DNA from: Gemmatimonadota bacterium | GTDB lineage: Bacteria > Gemmatimonadota > Gemmatimonadetes > Longimicrobiales > Gaopeijiaceae | DNA length: 54,409 bases | Assembly: GCA_022564055.1 (NCBI GenBank) | Contig: JADFMD010000009.1 | Coordinates: 1-54,409 of the forward strand | Reading direction: 5' to 3' | Shown here: piece by piece, positions 31,952 through 40,603 of the stretch | Numbering within the stretch: position 1 is the first letter of the stretch | Layout of the letters: every line of letters begins with the position of its first letter | Made by a program: the position numbers and the translations under genes | The notes under the pieces: generated by a model | Databases searched by the model: none | Told to the model about the DNA's origin: nothing | The model's input: only the letters and a program-made list of their open reading frames with translations

Positions 31952-33112
31952 TCATCCCGCTCGTGCCTCCACACTTCGGATGAGCTCAAGGACCCTCAGT
32001 GTTGCGTCCGCCGCGTGATGTATGTCGTCTTCGGTGGTGGCGTGACCGGGGCTGAACCGAAGAGCCGCGACCCCCTCCAACGGGCCATACAAGGCCGCGA
32101 GCACGTGGCTTCCCGTTTGAGCACCGCTGTCGCAGGCCGATCCCGCCGAGGCGGCGATCCCCTCAAGATCGAGACCGGCGAGGAGCGCCTCGGGATCGAC
32201 GTCCGGAATGCCGACGTTGAGGATGTGCGGTGCACGGTTGGGCACGTCGCCATGGACCCGGAGGCCGGCAATACCGCTCTCCAGCCGCGACTGGAGGAGG
32301 TCGCGGAGCTTGCGGATGCGATCGGCCTCGCTCTCCTGTTCCTGGACCGCCAGGTCCACGGCGATGGACATTCCCACCGCGCCCGCAACGTCCTCCGTGC
32401 CGGGCCGCAACGCCTTTTCCTGCCCTCCACCAAAGATGAGAGGGACGAGGTCGACCCCGTGCCGCACGAACAACACGCCCGTGCCCTTCGCGCCGTAGAT
32501 CTTGTGTCCCGTAAGGGAGAGGAGATCGATCGGCACATCCTGGAGGCTGACCGGAACCTTTCCGAGGGCCTGGACGGCGTCGGTGTGAAAAACGGCGCCA
32601 TGAGCTTGCGTCCGCTCCACCACGGCCTCGATGGGCAGGTGAATGCCGACCTCGTTGTTCACGGTCATGACCGACACCATCGATGCACCGTCCGCGAGCG
32701 CGTTATCGAGGGCGTCCAGATCGAGTGTACCGTCGGCGTGGGCCGGAACCGTGGTGCATCGCCCGCCTCGGTTCTCCACCTCTGCGGAGGCGCTCATCAC
32801 GGCTTTGTGCTCGATCGCTGAAACGACGACGTACGGTGTGTCTCCTCGTCGGCGAACGGCCTCGGCGTGGCCGAGGATGGCCATGTTGTCCGACTCCGTA
32901 CCGCCGCGAACGAAGTAGACCTCACCTCGGTCGGCTCCGATGGCACCGGCCACTCGGTCCCGTGCTTCCTCGAGGCGCGCAGCTGCACGGCGCCCCCACC
33001 CATGCGCGCTGGAGGGATTGCCGAATTCGCCGTCGAGAATGGCGAGCATCCCTTCGCGCACCTCGGTGCGAATCGGTGTCGTCGCCGCGTGATCGAGGTA
33101 AATCGACGGCAT
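31952..33112 (-). CDS. iscS: Cysteine desulfurase, IscS/NifS family
   Basis: This PLP enzyme takes sulfur from cysteine as a persulfide and passes it on, here most likely to MnmA encoded 16 bases downstream. The 386-residue protein begins YLDHAATTPIRTEV. It has a Schiff-base lysine K204 in SLTGHKIYGAKG and the active-site cysteine C327 in ASAGSACDSGAQTGSHVL. The short cysteine loop fits group I (NifS/IscS) enzymes. ATG 33112 has AGGA a few bases upstream. No iscU, iscR or other Fe-S scaffold gene is adjacent, so its dedicated role may be tRNA thiolation; that is an inference from context. Confidence 0.93.
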   Translation of the reverse strand: MPSIYLDHAATTPIRTEVREGMLAILDGEFGNPSSAHGWGRRAAARLEEARDRVAGAIGADRGEVYFVRGGTESDNMAILGHAEAVRRRGDTPYVVVSAIEHKAVMSASAEVENRGGRCTTVPAHADGTLDLDALDNALADGASMVSVMTVNNEVGIHLPIEAVVERTQAHGAVFHTDAVQALGKVPVSLQDVPIDLLSLTGHKIYGAKGTGVLFVRHGVDLVPLIFGGGQEKALRPGTEDVAGAVGMSIAVDLAVQEQESEADRIRKLRDLLQSRLESGIAGLRVHGDVPNRAPHILNVGIPDVDPEALLAGLDLEGIAASAGSACDSGAQTGSHVLAALYGPLEGVAALRFSPGHATTEDDIHHAADATLRVLELIRSVEARAG

Positions 33113-33171
33113 GAGTTCCTCGTGAGCGATCGAATTCGGGCCTGGTATTTCCCTCCACCGAGGCCCCTCCT

Positions 33172-33573
33172 ATGTTGGACAACATACCGAATGAGCCGAG
33201 GGCGGTGAACCGTGATCCCAACGTTGAATCCTGTATGAGTAGGAATCGTCCGCCTTTTCCGGATGGTCGCCCACCCCACTTTCGCGCTACGGTCCACGGC
33301 ATTGCCTTCGCTGATCGTGATCGCCATCTGGAGGTACTCGAGGCGGGCGACTCCCTGTACTTGATCCCTGATCCCCCTGACCAGGAGGCGCCGGAGGTAT
33401 GGGTGCACCGACCGGGCGGAGACCTCCTCGGCCACCTACCTCCGGAGATCAGTGCGTGGTTGGGGCCGTGGCTGTCAGAGGGAGGGGGGGCCAGCGCAAA
33501 GGCGCTCAAGATCCACGGATCGGATGTTCCGAGTTGGCGGAGACTACTTCTCGAGGTCTCCTGTTTGGTCTAG
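33172..33573 (+). CDS. Small HIRAN-like domain protein
   Basis: The protein of up to 133 residues is divergent from iscS. Residues about 36-125 resemble a HIRAN domain: FRATVHGIAFADRDRHLEVL, then AGDSLYLIPDPPDQEAPEVW, GGDLLGHLPPEISAWLGPWL and a final beta-rich region. HIRAN domains occur in DNA-repair helicases such as HLTF, where they bind 3' single-stranded DNA ends, and also as small stand-alone bacterial proteins of unknown role. ATG 33172 is the first start; GTG 33205 and ATG 33235 are alternatives, and the domain is intact from all three. There are 83 bases between it and the convergent bshB1, without a clear terminator. The family call is from pattern only. Confidence 0.5.
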   Translation: MLDNIPNEPRAVNRDPNVESCMSRNRPPFPDGRPPHFRATVHGIAFADRDRHLEVLEAGDSLYLIPDPPDQEAPEVWVHRPGGDLLGHLPPEISAWLGPWLSEGGGASAKALKIHGSDVPSWRRLLLEVSCLV

Positions 33574-33656
33574 ACGCCTGCGCACTCTGGCCCCTCGGTG
33601 GCTCTAGAACGTTTTTTGGCTGTGGGCCCTTGGCCTGGGGTCGGGTTCGGCTGTGG

Positions 33657-34382
33657 TCAAAACGTCGATACCCGGCTGCTCACGAGCGACTCCAGCGCGA
33701 CCGTTTCCCGTGTCCAAAATGGTTCACCATAGGCGCACCGAATCCGGGAGCCGTGGTGGGCGCACTGGGCACGGATCTGGTCTTCGAGGGGCCGGTCGCC
33801 GGCGCCGAACACCTCACCGGCAGACGCTTTTCCTGAAAACTGGGACTCGAAACAAGCCACCGCCGCCATTTTCCTGTCGATGTGATCGGTGATATCCACG
33901 ACGAAGGAGGGCCGTGGCACGTCCTCACGGAAGAGGAGGCAGTGCACGACTTTGTCGGGCCGGTGGGCGTCTCCGGGCGCATCGTAGTTTTTCAGCGCGG
34001 AGAGAAAGGAGGCGTCGTAGGCGAGTTGAGCGGCGACCCGGTGATCCGGATGCCTGCCTTCACGCCAATGGGTGACGATTACGCTTGGACGCAGCTCACG
34101 GATCAATCCCACCACGATGCTTCGCGATGCGTCATCGTTGATCAATCCAGAATCGTGGAGTCCAGCGTTTCTGCGAACGACCAGACCTAGCAATTTTGCG
34201 GAGCGAACAGCTTCCTCAGCGCGGATCTCCCCGGACCCGCTACTCCCGACCTCACCCCGCGTGAGGTCCAGAATCCCGACCCGGTCTCCCAGCGCGGCTG
34301 CTTTGGCGAGTGCCCCTCCGCATAAGAGCTCCGCGTCGTCGGGGTGGGCCATGATCGCGAGAAGGTCGAGGGGTTCGGTCAT
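33657..34382 (-). CDS. bshB1: Bacillithiol biosynthesis deacetylase BshB1 (LmbE-like)
   Basis: BshB1 removes the acetyl group from N-acetylglucosaminyl-malate, the second step of bacillithiol synthesis. The 241-residue protein is a zinc-dependent LmbE-family deacetylase: MAHPDDAELLCGG at residues 11-23 (H13, D15, D16), the THWREGRHPDH motif with H111 and H114, and DLTRGEVGSSGSGEIR near residue 39. VVDITDHIDRKMAAVACFESQF near residue 162 is typical of BshB1 rather than of mycothiol enzymes. ATG 34382 has AAGGG nearby. It lies 28 bases downstream of an export permease and so appears to be the last gene of that operon. bshA and bshC are not in the window. Confidence 0.88.
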   Translation of the reverse strand: MTEPLDLLAIMAHPDDAELLCGGALAKAAALGDRVGILDLTRGEVGSSGSGEIRAEEAVRSAKLLGLVVRRNAGLHDSGLINDDASRSIVVGLIRELRPSVIVTHWREGRHPDHRVAAQLAYDASFLSALKNYDAPGDAHRPDKVVHCLLFREDVPRPSFVVDITDHIDRKMAAVACFESQFSGKASAGEVFGAGDRPLEDQIRAQCAHHGSRIRCAYGEPFWTRETVALESLVSSRVSTF

Positions 34383-34410
34383 TGTGCCCTTTGCGAAGCG
34401 GGTAGAGTGC

Positions 34411-35670
34411 CTATTCGTGACGGAGGGCCGTGATGGGGTCCAGACGGGACGCCCGATACGCTGGGGCGATGCCGAAAAGCACGCCGGTCACGATCGCCAT
34501 TGCGATCGCCGTGAAGATCGCCCAAATCGGGATAGAGGCTGGAATCGGGGTGAAGGCGGCGACGCCCTCGGCTAGCGCCGCGCCAAGGCTCAACCCGGCC
34601 ACGCCGCCCAGGAGCGTGAGCACCGCCGACTCGACCAGAAATTGCCACAGAATTTCCTGGCGGGTGGCCCCCACCGCCTTTCGAATGCCGATTTCTCTCG
34701 TTCGCTCAGTCACGGAAATCATCATGATACCGATGACGCCGATTCCGCCCACCAGGAGCCCCACGGACGAGAGCGCGAGCATGATCAAGAAGAAAACTCC
34801 AAGGAACGTGTTGAACATCTCCAGAAGCTGATCTGACCGCATGATGGCGAAATTGTTCTCGTCCCTCGGGCGCAGCCCGCGCATGGAGCGCATGGAGCCG
34901 ATCACCTGATCGATGGCTTCCGCCTGAGCGAAGGCCGATCTCGGCACGAGCCAGACGCTGGCCTGAAAATTCGAGGCCTTGAGCCTTTTCATTGCTGACG
35001 TGAACGGAAAAACTGCCCAATACTGTACGGCGGCGGAGAAGATGTTCTCCTCCGGATCGAACACGCCCACGACCGTGAAGGCCTCGCTCACCGATCGGTT
35101 GCCCACACTGACCCGGATCTTCCTTCCGATCGGATTGAGGCCTCCGAATAGCTCTTCGGCGAGCGAAAGTGAGAGCACGACCAGGGGACGGGATTGGGCG
35201 ACCTCTTGCGGCGTAAAGTCACGGCCCCCAACGAACGTCCCCGGCTGATAGGCCGGCCAGCCGGATGAATAGGCGGTGGACTGCACCGAATTCACCCGGC
35301 GCGCGTCCACCACCATGGTCGCGCTGAAGGCGAAGTTGTACAGCGCGTCCTGGATCGCAGGGAGACGGGCTAAGCGCTCGGCCTCCTCGGGCACGATGAC
35401 CGGCTTGTTCCACCAGGGAGGACGTTGGGTTCCGAACGAGATGCGGACCGCGGAAAAATCGAAGCGCATGAGGCCGAAGTTGTCCGGACCCGCCGACTCG
35501 AAGCCGTCCATGACCGACGTTCGGATTCCGGTAATGAGCGCCGCGATCATGACCACCACACCCACGCCTATCGCGACGCCGAGGATCGTAAGACCGGAGC
35601 GAACCTTGTTGGTCCGGATCGAATCGAGTGCGATGCTGACGCCCTCGCCGAGCGTGTTGAGGCGATTCAT
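34411..35670 (-). CDS. MacB/FtsX-type ABC transporter permease
   Basis: The 419-residue protein has the MacB topology. A first membrane helix (SGLTILGVAIGVGVVVMIAA, about 24-43) precedes a periplasmic MacB-PCD domain of about 230 residues. Three C-terminal helices with the FtsX segment (LLVGGIGVIGIMMISVTERT, REIGIRKAVGATRQEILWQF) close the protein. No nucleotide-binding domain is attached or encoded nearby. Such permeases, with an ATPase, an adaptor and TolC, move substrates from the periplasm out of the cell. Its start codon lies only 1 base from the end of the sister permease gene, so the two probably form a heterodimer. The substrate is unknown. Confidence 0.88.
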   Translation of the reverse strand: MNRLNTLGEGVSIALDSIRTNKVRSGLTILGVAIGVGVVVMIAALITGIRTSVMDGFESAGPDNFGLMRFDFSAVRISFGTQRPPWWNKPVIVPEEAERLARLPAIQDALYNFAFSATMVVDARRVNSVQSTAYSSGWPAYQPGTFVGGRDFTPQEVAQSRPLVVLSLSLAEELFGGLNPIGRKIRVSVGNRSVSEAFTVVGVFDPEENIFSAAVQYWAVFPFTSAMKRLKASNFQASVWLVPRSAFAQAEAIDQVIGSMRSMRGLRPRDENNFAIMRSDQLLEMFNTFLGVFFLIMLALSSVGLLVGGIGVIGIMMISVTERTREIGIRKAVGATRQEILWQFLVESAVLTLLGGVAGLSLGAALAEGVAAFTPIPASIPIWAIFTAIAMAIVTGVLFGIAPAYRASRLDPITALRHE

Positions 35671-35671
35671 C

Positions 35672-36910
35672 TCACTCGTGCCTCAGGGCGTCGACGGGGG
35701 CGAGCCTGGAGGCCCGCACGGCGGGGTACACGCCGGAAACCACCCCCACGACAACTCCCAGGGAAACACCGAGGGCGATCCACTTCGCATCGACTGCGGC
35801 GGGAAGAGGGGAAAGCACTCTCACCAGATAGGTGAGTCCTATGCCGACCCCGACTCCCACCACCGCTCCGACTCCGGACAGCGTGATGCTCTCGATGAGG
35901 ATCTGGCTCAAAATGTCTCTCCGCCGGGCACCGATCGCCTTCCGTACGCCGATCTCACGAGTTCGCTGCATCACCGAAACGAGCATGATGTTCATGATGA
36001 CCACGCCGCCGACCACCAGCGATATCGCGACCAATCCCGGCAAAGCGATAAAGAGGATCCTGGAAATGTTATCCCAGAAGCTCAGGGTATCCTCGGCCGT
36101 CTCGACGGAGAAATTGTTGGCCTCGGCGGGGCGAAGGCGCCTCTCCGCCCGCATGATACCCTCGATTTCCCGCTGGAGGGTACGCAGGTCCTCCGAATTC
36201 TCAGATTGTGCCACGACTTGGCCCACGATCCCGCGCGGGTTCGTCACCGCCTGAATCGGTGATCGGGCTGGCGCGATCGCCCGGTTATCGAGCGATTGCC
36301 CGAACAGGCTTCCTTGCTCCTCGAGGACGCCGATCACTCGATAGGGAAATCCGCGGATACGTACACGGCGGCCAATGGGATCGAGATTTTCAAACAGGAG
36401 GTCGGCGGTTTCCGTGCCGAGCACGACCACTGCGGTTCCACGCTCGGCCTCCTGATCAGAGAACGTGCGTCCCCGTTCGACGACCAAATCGCGAATCACC
36501 ATGATCTCGGGCGTGACGGCTTGAATTTGAACATTCTCGACCGACCGACCGTTGTCGGCCACGATCTCACCGCCCGTGCTGCTCTCCGCCCCCACCCTCG
36601 CTGGGACGGTGATCCTGTCTCTCACGGCTTCCCAATCGTCGTAGGTAATCTGAGGACGACGCTGTCGGGCGCGTGATCCGGACCCGCCGAAATCTGGCCC
36701 GTCCGACCACCGGCGGAGCGTGACGGTGTTCACGCCGAACACCGCGGAGGCCAGGTCTTCGCGGATGTAGCGATCCAGCCCCTCGACGATGCTCACCACC
36801 ACGATGAGGAACATGACCCCAACGATTACGCCGAGCAGACTGAAGAAACTCTTCAGCTTCTCGGCCCAGATCTGCTGCAGGGCAAGGCGGATTCCCTCGA
36901 CGAACTGCAT
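35672..36910 (-). CDS. MacB/FtsX-type ABC transporter permease
   Basis: The 412-residue protein is a second MacB-like permease, similar in layout to the one that follows it. The first helix is FFSLLGVIVGVMFLIVVVSI (about 22-41), then a periplasmic domain to about residue 265. The C-terminal FtsX domain has LVAISLVVGGVVIMNIMLVS and REIGVRKAIGARRRDILSQI. It lies 29 bases after the adaptor gene and is read before its partner permease. Two different permeases and no ATPase imply that an ATP-binding subunit is supplied from elsewhere. Confidence 0.88.
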   Translation of the reverse strand: MQFVEGIRLALQQIWAEKLKSFFSLLGVIVGVMFLIVVVSIVEGLDRYIREDLASAVFGVNTVTLRRWSDGPDFGGSGSRARQRRPQITYDDWEAVRDRITVPARVGAESSTGGEIVADNGRSVENVQIQAVTPEIMVIRDLVVERGRTFSDQEAERGTAVVVLGTETADLLFENLDPIGRRVRIRGFPYRVIGVLEEQGSLFGQSLDNRAIAPARSPIQAVTNPRGIVGQVVAQSENSEDLRTLQREIEGIMRAERRLRPAEANNFSVETAEDTLSFWDNISRILFIALPGLVAISLVVGGVVIMNIMLVSVMQRTREIGVRKAIGARRRDILSQILIESITLSGVGAVVGVGVGIGLTYLVRVLSPLPAAVDAKWIALGVSLGVVVGVVSGVYPAVRASRLAPVDALRHE

Positions 36911-36939
36911 GAAAGCTCCGTTCGGACTCGTGGGCGTGG

Positions 36940-38253
36940 TTAGCCGGGTGACCCGGCGTTTCTATCCTGCTCCTGCACCCGGTCTCCGTCGTTGAGTTCG
37001 CGAATCTGTTGGTAGGGACCGGCCACTATCGTGTCTCCTTCGCTGACGCCCGTCAGTATTTCGAAATGCTCCTGGCCGGTGATGCCGACCTCCACTGGGG
37101 CGAACCGGACCTGGCCATTCTCTACGACGAACACGCCCTCAACGTCCGCGACATCCTGACGCCCGAGCGGTCCTCGTGTCCGCTCATCGTCCTCCTCCGC
37201 AAAGGCGGGCGTAGCCACGGCGCCCTCCCCGGCCTCCGCTTCAGGGCGAACCGTCAAGGCAATGATCGGCACCGAAATGGAGTTTTGTCTCATCGCCGTA
37301 ATGATGTCGGCCGTGGCCGACAGATCGGGCCGAATCCCCTGGGGGGGGTCATGCATGCTGATCACCACCTCGAAGTCGATCGCTGCAGCCTGGCCACTCC
37401 CGGCTGAGGAGGCGGGAGGCCGGATAGCGCTGTTGCCGATCTCAGTCACCACACCGCTGAAAAGGCGGTTCGGGAAGGCGTCCAATTCCAGGATCGTGCT
37501 GTCGCCCACCGCGATATACGGGATGTCCGTCTCGTCCACCTCGAGAACCGCCTCGACTCTCGAGAGCTCGCTGATCGTCAAAACCAAGCTACCGGGGTTG
37601 TTCATCGTCCCGACGATGACGGTCTCTCCCTCCTCCACATTGAGACGGGTCACTTTTCCGGCGATCTGAGCCCTGAAAAACGTTTTGCTCAGCCGCTCGT
37701 TCGCCTCATCGAGCGAGGCGATCGCCTGCTCGACGCCGAATTCGAGCGACTCCAGTTGGCGAGAAGCCAACTCCACCTGGGTCTCCGCGTCATCAAGCAA
37801 CTGTCGTGCGATCAAGAGCGAATCACGGGTGAACAGGTTCCTCAGCCGTTCAAAGTCTCTGGTGGCCTGCCGCAGACTGGCTTCCTGCTGACGCACCTGA
37901 GCGCGGGCCTGGTTGAGCGAAGCCTCGGTCCGGGACACGGAGGCCTGGAACTGGGTCGGGTCGAGCCGCAGCAAGAGTTGACCAACTACTACGTCGTCTC
38001 CTTCGTCTACGAGCAATTCGGTGACGCGAGCCGACAGCTCGGAGCTCATCTCAATCACCCGGGCGGCTCGAATGTTTCCGCTGGCCGTGACGGTCTCAAC
38101 GAGGTCCCTGCGGGCGACGACATCCAGCCGGACGGGGACGCCCCTGTCGCGGCGCTGAGTGAGCGTGAGGGCCGTTGCGCCACCGATCACGGCGACGATC
38201 GCAAGCCCGATCAGGACTTTGTTTCTAGCGTTCATGGTAGGGTCAGCGGTCAT
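36940..38253 (-). CDS. Periplasmic adaptor (membrane fusion) protein of a TolC-dependent exporter
   Basis: The 437-residue protein is a HlyD/AcrA/MacA-type adaptor. It has an N-terminal membrane anchor (KVLIGLAIVAVIGGATALTL), a lipoyl half-motif with GNIRAARVIEMSSELSARVT and a long coiled-coil hairpin (about 105-190, SLNQARAQVRQQEASLRQAT). The second lipoyl half follows (KVTRLNVEEGETVIVGTMN), with beta-barrel and membrane-proximal domains to the C-terminus. It should link the inner-membrane permeases to TolC. ATG 38253 is taken as start; ATG 38235 would shorten it by 6 residues. No lipobox cysteine is seen. Confidence 0.9.
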   Translation of the reverse strand: MTADPTMNARNKVLIGLAIVAVIGGATALTLTQRRDRGVPVRLDVVARRDLVETVTASGNIRAARVIEMSSELSARVTELLVDEGDDVVVGQLLLRLDPTQFQASVSRTEASLNQARAQVRQQEASLRQATRDFERLRNLFTRDSLLIARQLLDDAETQVELASRQLESLEFGVEQAIASLDEANERLSKTFFRAQIAGKVTRLNVEEGETVIVGTMNNPGSLVLTISELSRVEAVLEVDETDIPYIAVGDSTILELDAFPNRLFSGVVTEIGNSAIRPPASSAGSGQAAAIDFEVVISMHDPPQGIRPDLSATADIITAMRQNSISVPIIALTVRPEAEAGEGAVATPAFAEEDDERTRGPLGRQDVADVEGVFVVENGQVRFAPVEVGITGQEHFEILTGVSEGDTIVAGPYQQIRELNDGDRVQEQDRNAGSPG

Positions 38254-38269
38254 GGATTTGTGCTAAGCC

Positions 38270-39850
38270 TCAAGGTGTGCGGAGGGAGTTTCCTACCACA
38301 GCCTCCAGATTCGCCAGGAAGTCGTGGTATGCGAAGATCGCTGCTATCTGCTCGCGATCGGCTTCGACCTTCAGGGTCTCCGCCTCGAGGAGCTCTTGAA
38401 AGTCGGCGAGCCCGACCGTGAATCGCTCTCGCGCAAGCCGGAGCTGCTCGTCGGCCAACGTCTGGTTCTGTTCTTCGATGAGGGCGGCCTGGTACGCCGT
38501 TCGAACCGTGGCCAACGTCGTGGCGATATCTGCCCGGAGCGCCAATTCCTGTTCCCTCAAATTGAGGTCGAGATCTTCGAGGCGTACCTGGGCCTCTGAG
38601 ACCTGCCTTTGCCGGCTGAAGCCCTGGAATATGGGAAGGCTGATCGAAAGGCTGGCCGTCGGCGGTTGGCCCGTAAAGCTGAACGGGAAACCGGTATTTT
38701 GATTCCTTATCTGTCGTGCGTCCGCATCGGTGAACTGTAATTGCGAGCAGTCCTGGGAGGGAAGCGGGTTGGTCAGTCGGGAAAAAAGATCGTTGAAAAA
38801 AAGACAATTCTGAATGGAACTCTGGGCCTGGAACTCCGCCTGCTGGATGGCGGACACGCTGTTCGAGGCCTGGCGGGTAAACCCGCTTGTTCCTGCCCGC
38901 AGGGATATCGAGGGGAGGTAGGCGCTTTTCGCCATCTTCACTCCGTAGCTGCTCGACGAGCGACTCGCGCGGAGAGCCCTGAGATTGGGGTTACGCTCCA
39001 AGCCCATCTGGTAGAGCTCTTCACGATCCCAACGGGGCTCCGAGAGGGTGAACGGCGTGGTGGGCACGAAAGGCGAGTCGAGGTCGACTCCCATTTGCTG
39101 CAGGACTCTTATCCGGGCGGTCTCGAGGGCGTTAGCGGTCTGAAGGACGGTGACCTCGGACCGCCCTACGGCCACCTCGGCTTGAGCGAGGTCAACGCCG
39201 GTCGCGCTTCCTACGGCCAGCCGTGCCGCGGCTAGCCGAAGGTTGAAGGTCGCCCTTTCCCGCTGTTGTTCGGAGACCCGCAGCTGTTCGATTTGCCGCA
39301 GGACGTCGATGTAGCCCTGGGTGACCTGGAAAACGAGATTCGCCTCCGCGTCTGCCAACTGAGCCCGCGTTGCCACGCGGTCCGCCTTGGCCTGGCCGGG
39401 GGCCAGCAAGGTCCTGCCGTTGATTTGATAGTCGAGTCCCACGTTGTAATTAGAAAAAATGAACGAGGGCTGGTTCGCGAATCCGAGTTGGTCGAAGCTC
39501 AGACTCCCGAACGTCTGTTCTCCCGACCCCTGCCAGGAGACCCCACCGTTCAGCGAGGCCGACGGGAAAAGCGCCCCGTACGCGGACCTCACGTTCCAGT
39601 TCGCGAGATCTTCATCGTTGCGGATGGCCGCAAGACCCGGATTGTTTCGTCGGGCGATATCGATCGCCTCTTCCAACGTGAGGGAGACGGGTACGAAGTC
39701 CTGTGCCGCGGTGCCTCGTGGGAGGAAGCAGAGCGCCAGAGCCAACGCCCCGCCTTGGAGCAATCTAGTCAACAAGGGAGGTCTCCGTTTGAGTTGATTG
39801 GCGCACTCTATTGAGCGGGTGACCCGCGCGAGAAAGCATTCGATGCCCAT
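38270..39850 (-). CDS. TolC-family outer membrane efflux protein
   Basis: The protein of about 526 residues has a signal peptide (LLTRLLQGGALALALCFLPR followed by GTAAQ) and two outer-membrane-efflux repeats. The first starts SLTLEEAIDIARRNNPGLAA and the second near WDREELYQMGLERNPNLRAL. Each carries the long alpha-helical segments of the TolC barrel and tunnel. An insert of about 60 residues with two cysteines (IQNCLFFNDLFSRL, QDCSQLQF) lies between helices in the second half. ATG 39850 is chosen because it precedes the signal peptide; TTG codons nearer the signal are alternatives and an upstream extension to 39937 is unlikely. It is read between marR and the adaptor gene. Confidence 0.9.
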   Translation of the reverse strand: MGIECFLARVTRSIECANQLKRRPPLLTRLLQGGALALALCFLPRGTAAQDFVPVSLTLEEAIDIARRNNPGLAAIRNDEDLANWNVRSAYGALFPSASLNGGVSWQGSGEQTFGSLSFDQLGFANQPSFIFSNYNVGLDYQINGRTLLAPGQAKADRVATRAQLADAEANLVFQVTQGYIDVLRQIEQLRVSEQQRERATFNLRLAAARLAVGSATGVDLAQAEVAVGRSEVTVLQTANALETARIRVLQQMGVDLDSPFVPTTPFTLSEPRWDREELYQMGLERNPNLRALRASRSSSSYGVKMAKSAYLPSISLRAGTSGFTRQASNSVSAIQQAEFQAQSSIQNCLFFNDLFSRLTNPLPSQDCSQLQFTDADARQIRNQNTGFPFSFTGQPPTASLSISLPIFQGFSRQRQVSEAQVRLEDLDLNLREQELALRADIATTLATVRTAYQAALIEEQNQTLADEQLRLARERFTVGLADFQELLEAETLKVEADREQIAAIFAYHDFLANLEAVVGNSLRTP

Positions 39851-40000
39851 ACGATCTCGCCACTCAGATGTACGCCTAGAACAGTCCACCTGTTTCATGT
39901 CCGGTTGAAAGCGGCTCGAGATATTCGTCTTGCCCACATACGTAACCTTTCCCGTGATTCTTCAGGCGGAACCCCGTGGATGGGGCGCGGCGTCCCCCTG

Positions 40001-40483
40001 CTACCCATTCCTGCCAGCAGAGGAGCGAGATCGTGCCGGCTCCCGCTCCGGTGGAGAATCCGCGAACGTATCGCGGAGGATGGTCAAGCCTTCACTGAGC
40101 TTCTTGTGCTGTTTTGCCGTTAGCGAATCGAGAACCTCCGAGATCGAACCGATGGCAGCGTCGTAGACCTCTTTGAGCGCGGCCCTGCCCGAAGCGGTCG
40201 CCTCGACCATCACCACCCGTCGATCAGCCTCGGATCGGGTCCGCACCACCCATCCTAGACCTTCGATGGTGGTGATGGTCTTGGACATGGTCGGCAGACT
40301 CACGGCATGGAATTCCGAGAGTTCACCCAAGCTGCGGGGTTTCCGGGCCACGGTGCCCAGCAGGCCTACGTACGCCAACTTCATGGACCGCTCTGAATTA
40401 CGAAGGTCTGCGGCCACCCTCCTCGTCACGAGAGGAATGACCTCCAAAACCTCACCGGCCACTCTCCGCGCGCTGGCACCCAT
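40001..40483 (-). CDS. MarR-family transcriptional regulator
   Basis: The 160-residue protein has a winged helix-turn-helix: LAYVGLLGTVARKPRSLGEL, then VSLPTMSKTITTIEGLGWVV as recognition region, and the wing TRSEADRRVVMVEATASGRA with the MarR-typical DRR motif. It is the first gene of the export operon and faces the same way as tolC, so it most likely represses this operon and itself and is released by an exported small molecule. A palindrome-rich AT island lies just upstream (40510-40549). ATG 40483 is the start. Confidence 0.9.
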   Translation of the reverse strand: MGASARRVAGEVLEVIPLVTRRVAADLRNSERSMKLAYVGLLGTVARKPRSLGELSEFHAVSLPTMSKTITTIEGLGWVVRTRSEADRRVVMVEATASGRAALKEVYDAAIGSISEVLDSLTAKQHKKLSEGLTILRDTFADSPPEREPARSRSSAGRNG

Positions 40484-40509
40484 TTATCCGCCCTCTCGGT
40501 ATAATCGTT

Positions 40510-40549
40510 TTGCTGTACTAATAATTAGCTAAGGCAAGTAAAACTTCAA
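40510..40549 (-). promoter_or_regulatory. Candidate marR promoter with overlapping operator
   Basis: On the minus strand TTGAAG (40549-40544) and TAATTA (40527-40522) are 16 bases apart. The -10 lies within the perfect inverted repeat CTAAT-T-ATTAG (40518-40528), framed by TTGC and GCAA (40510-40513 and 40534-40537). A repressor bound there would block the promoter, as is usual for MarR proteins. The AT-rich island stands out from GC-rich surroundings. Confidence 0.4.
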
Positions 40550-40603
40550 GAACCTCGTCCCTCCCAGGGAGTTCTCGTGGAAAACGGGGGCTATTATGGG
40601 GGG

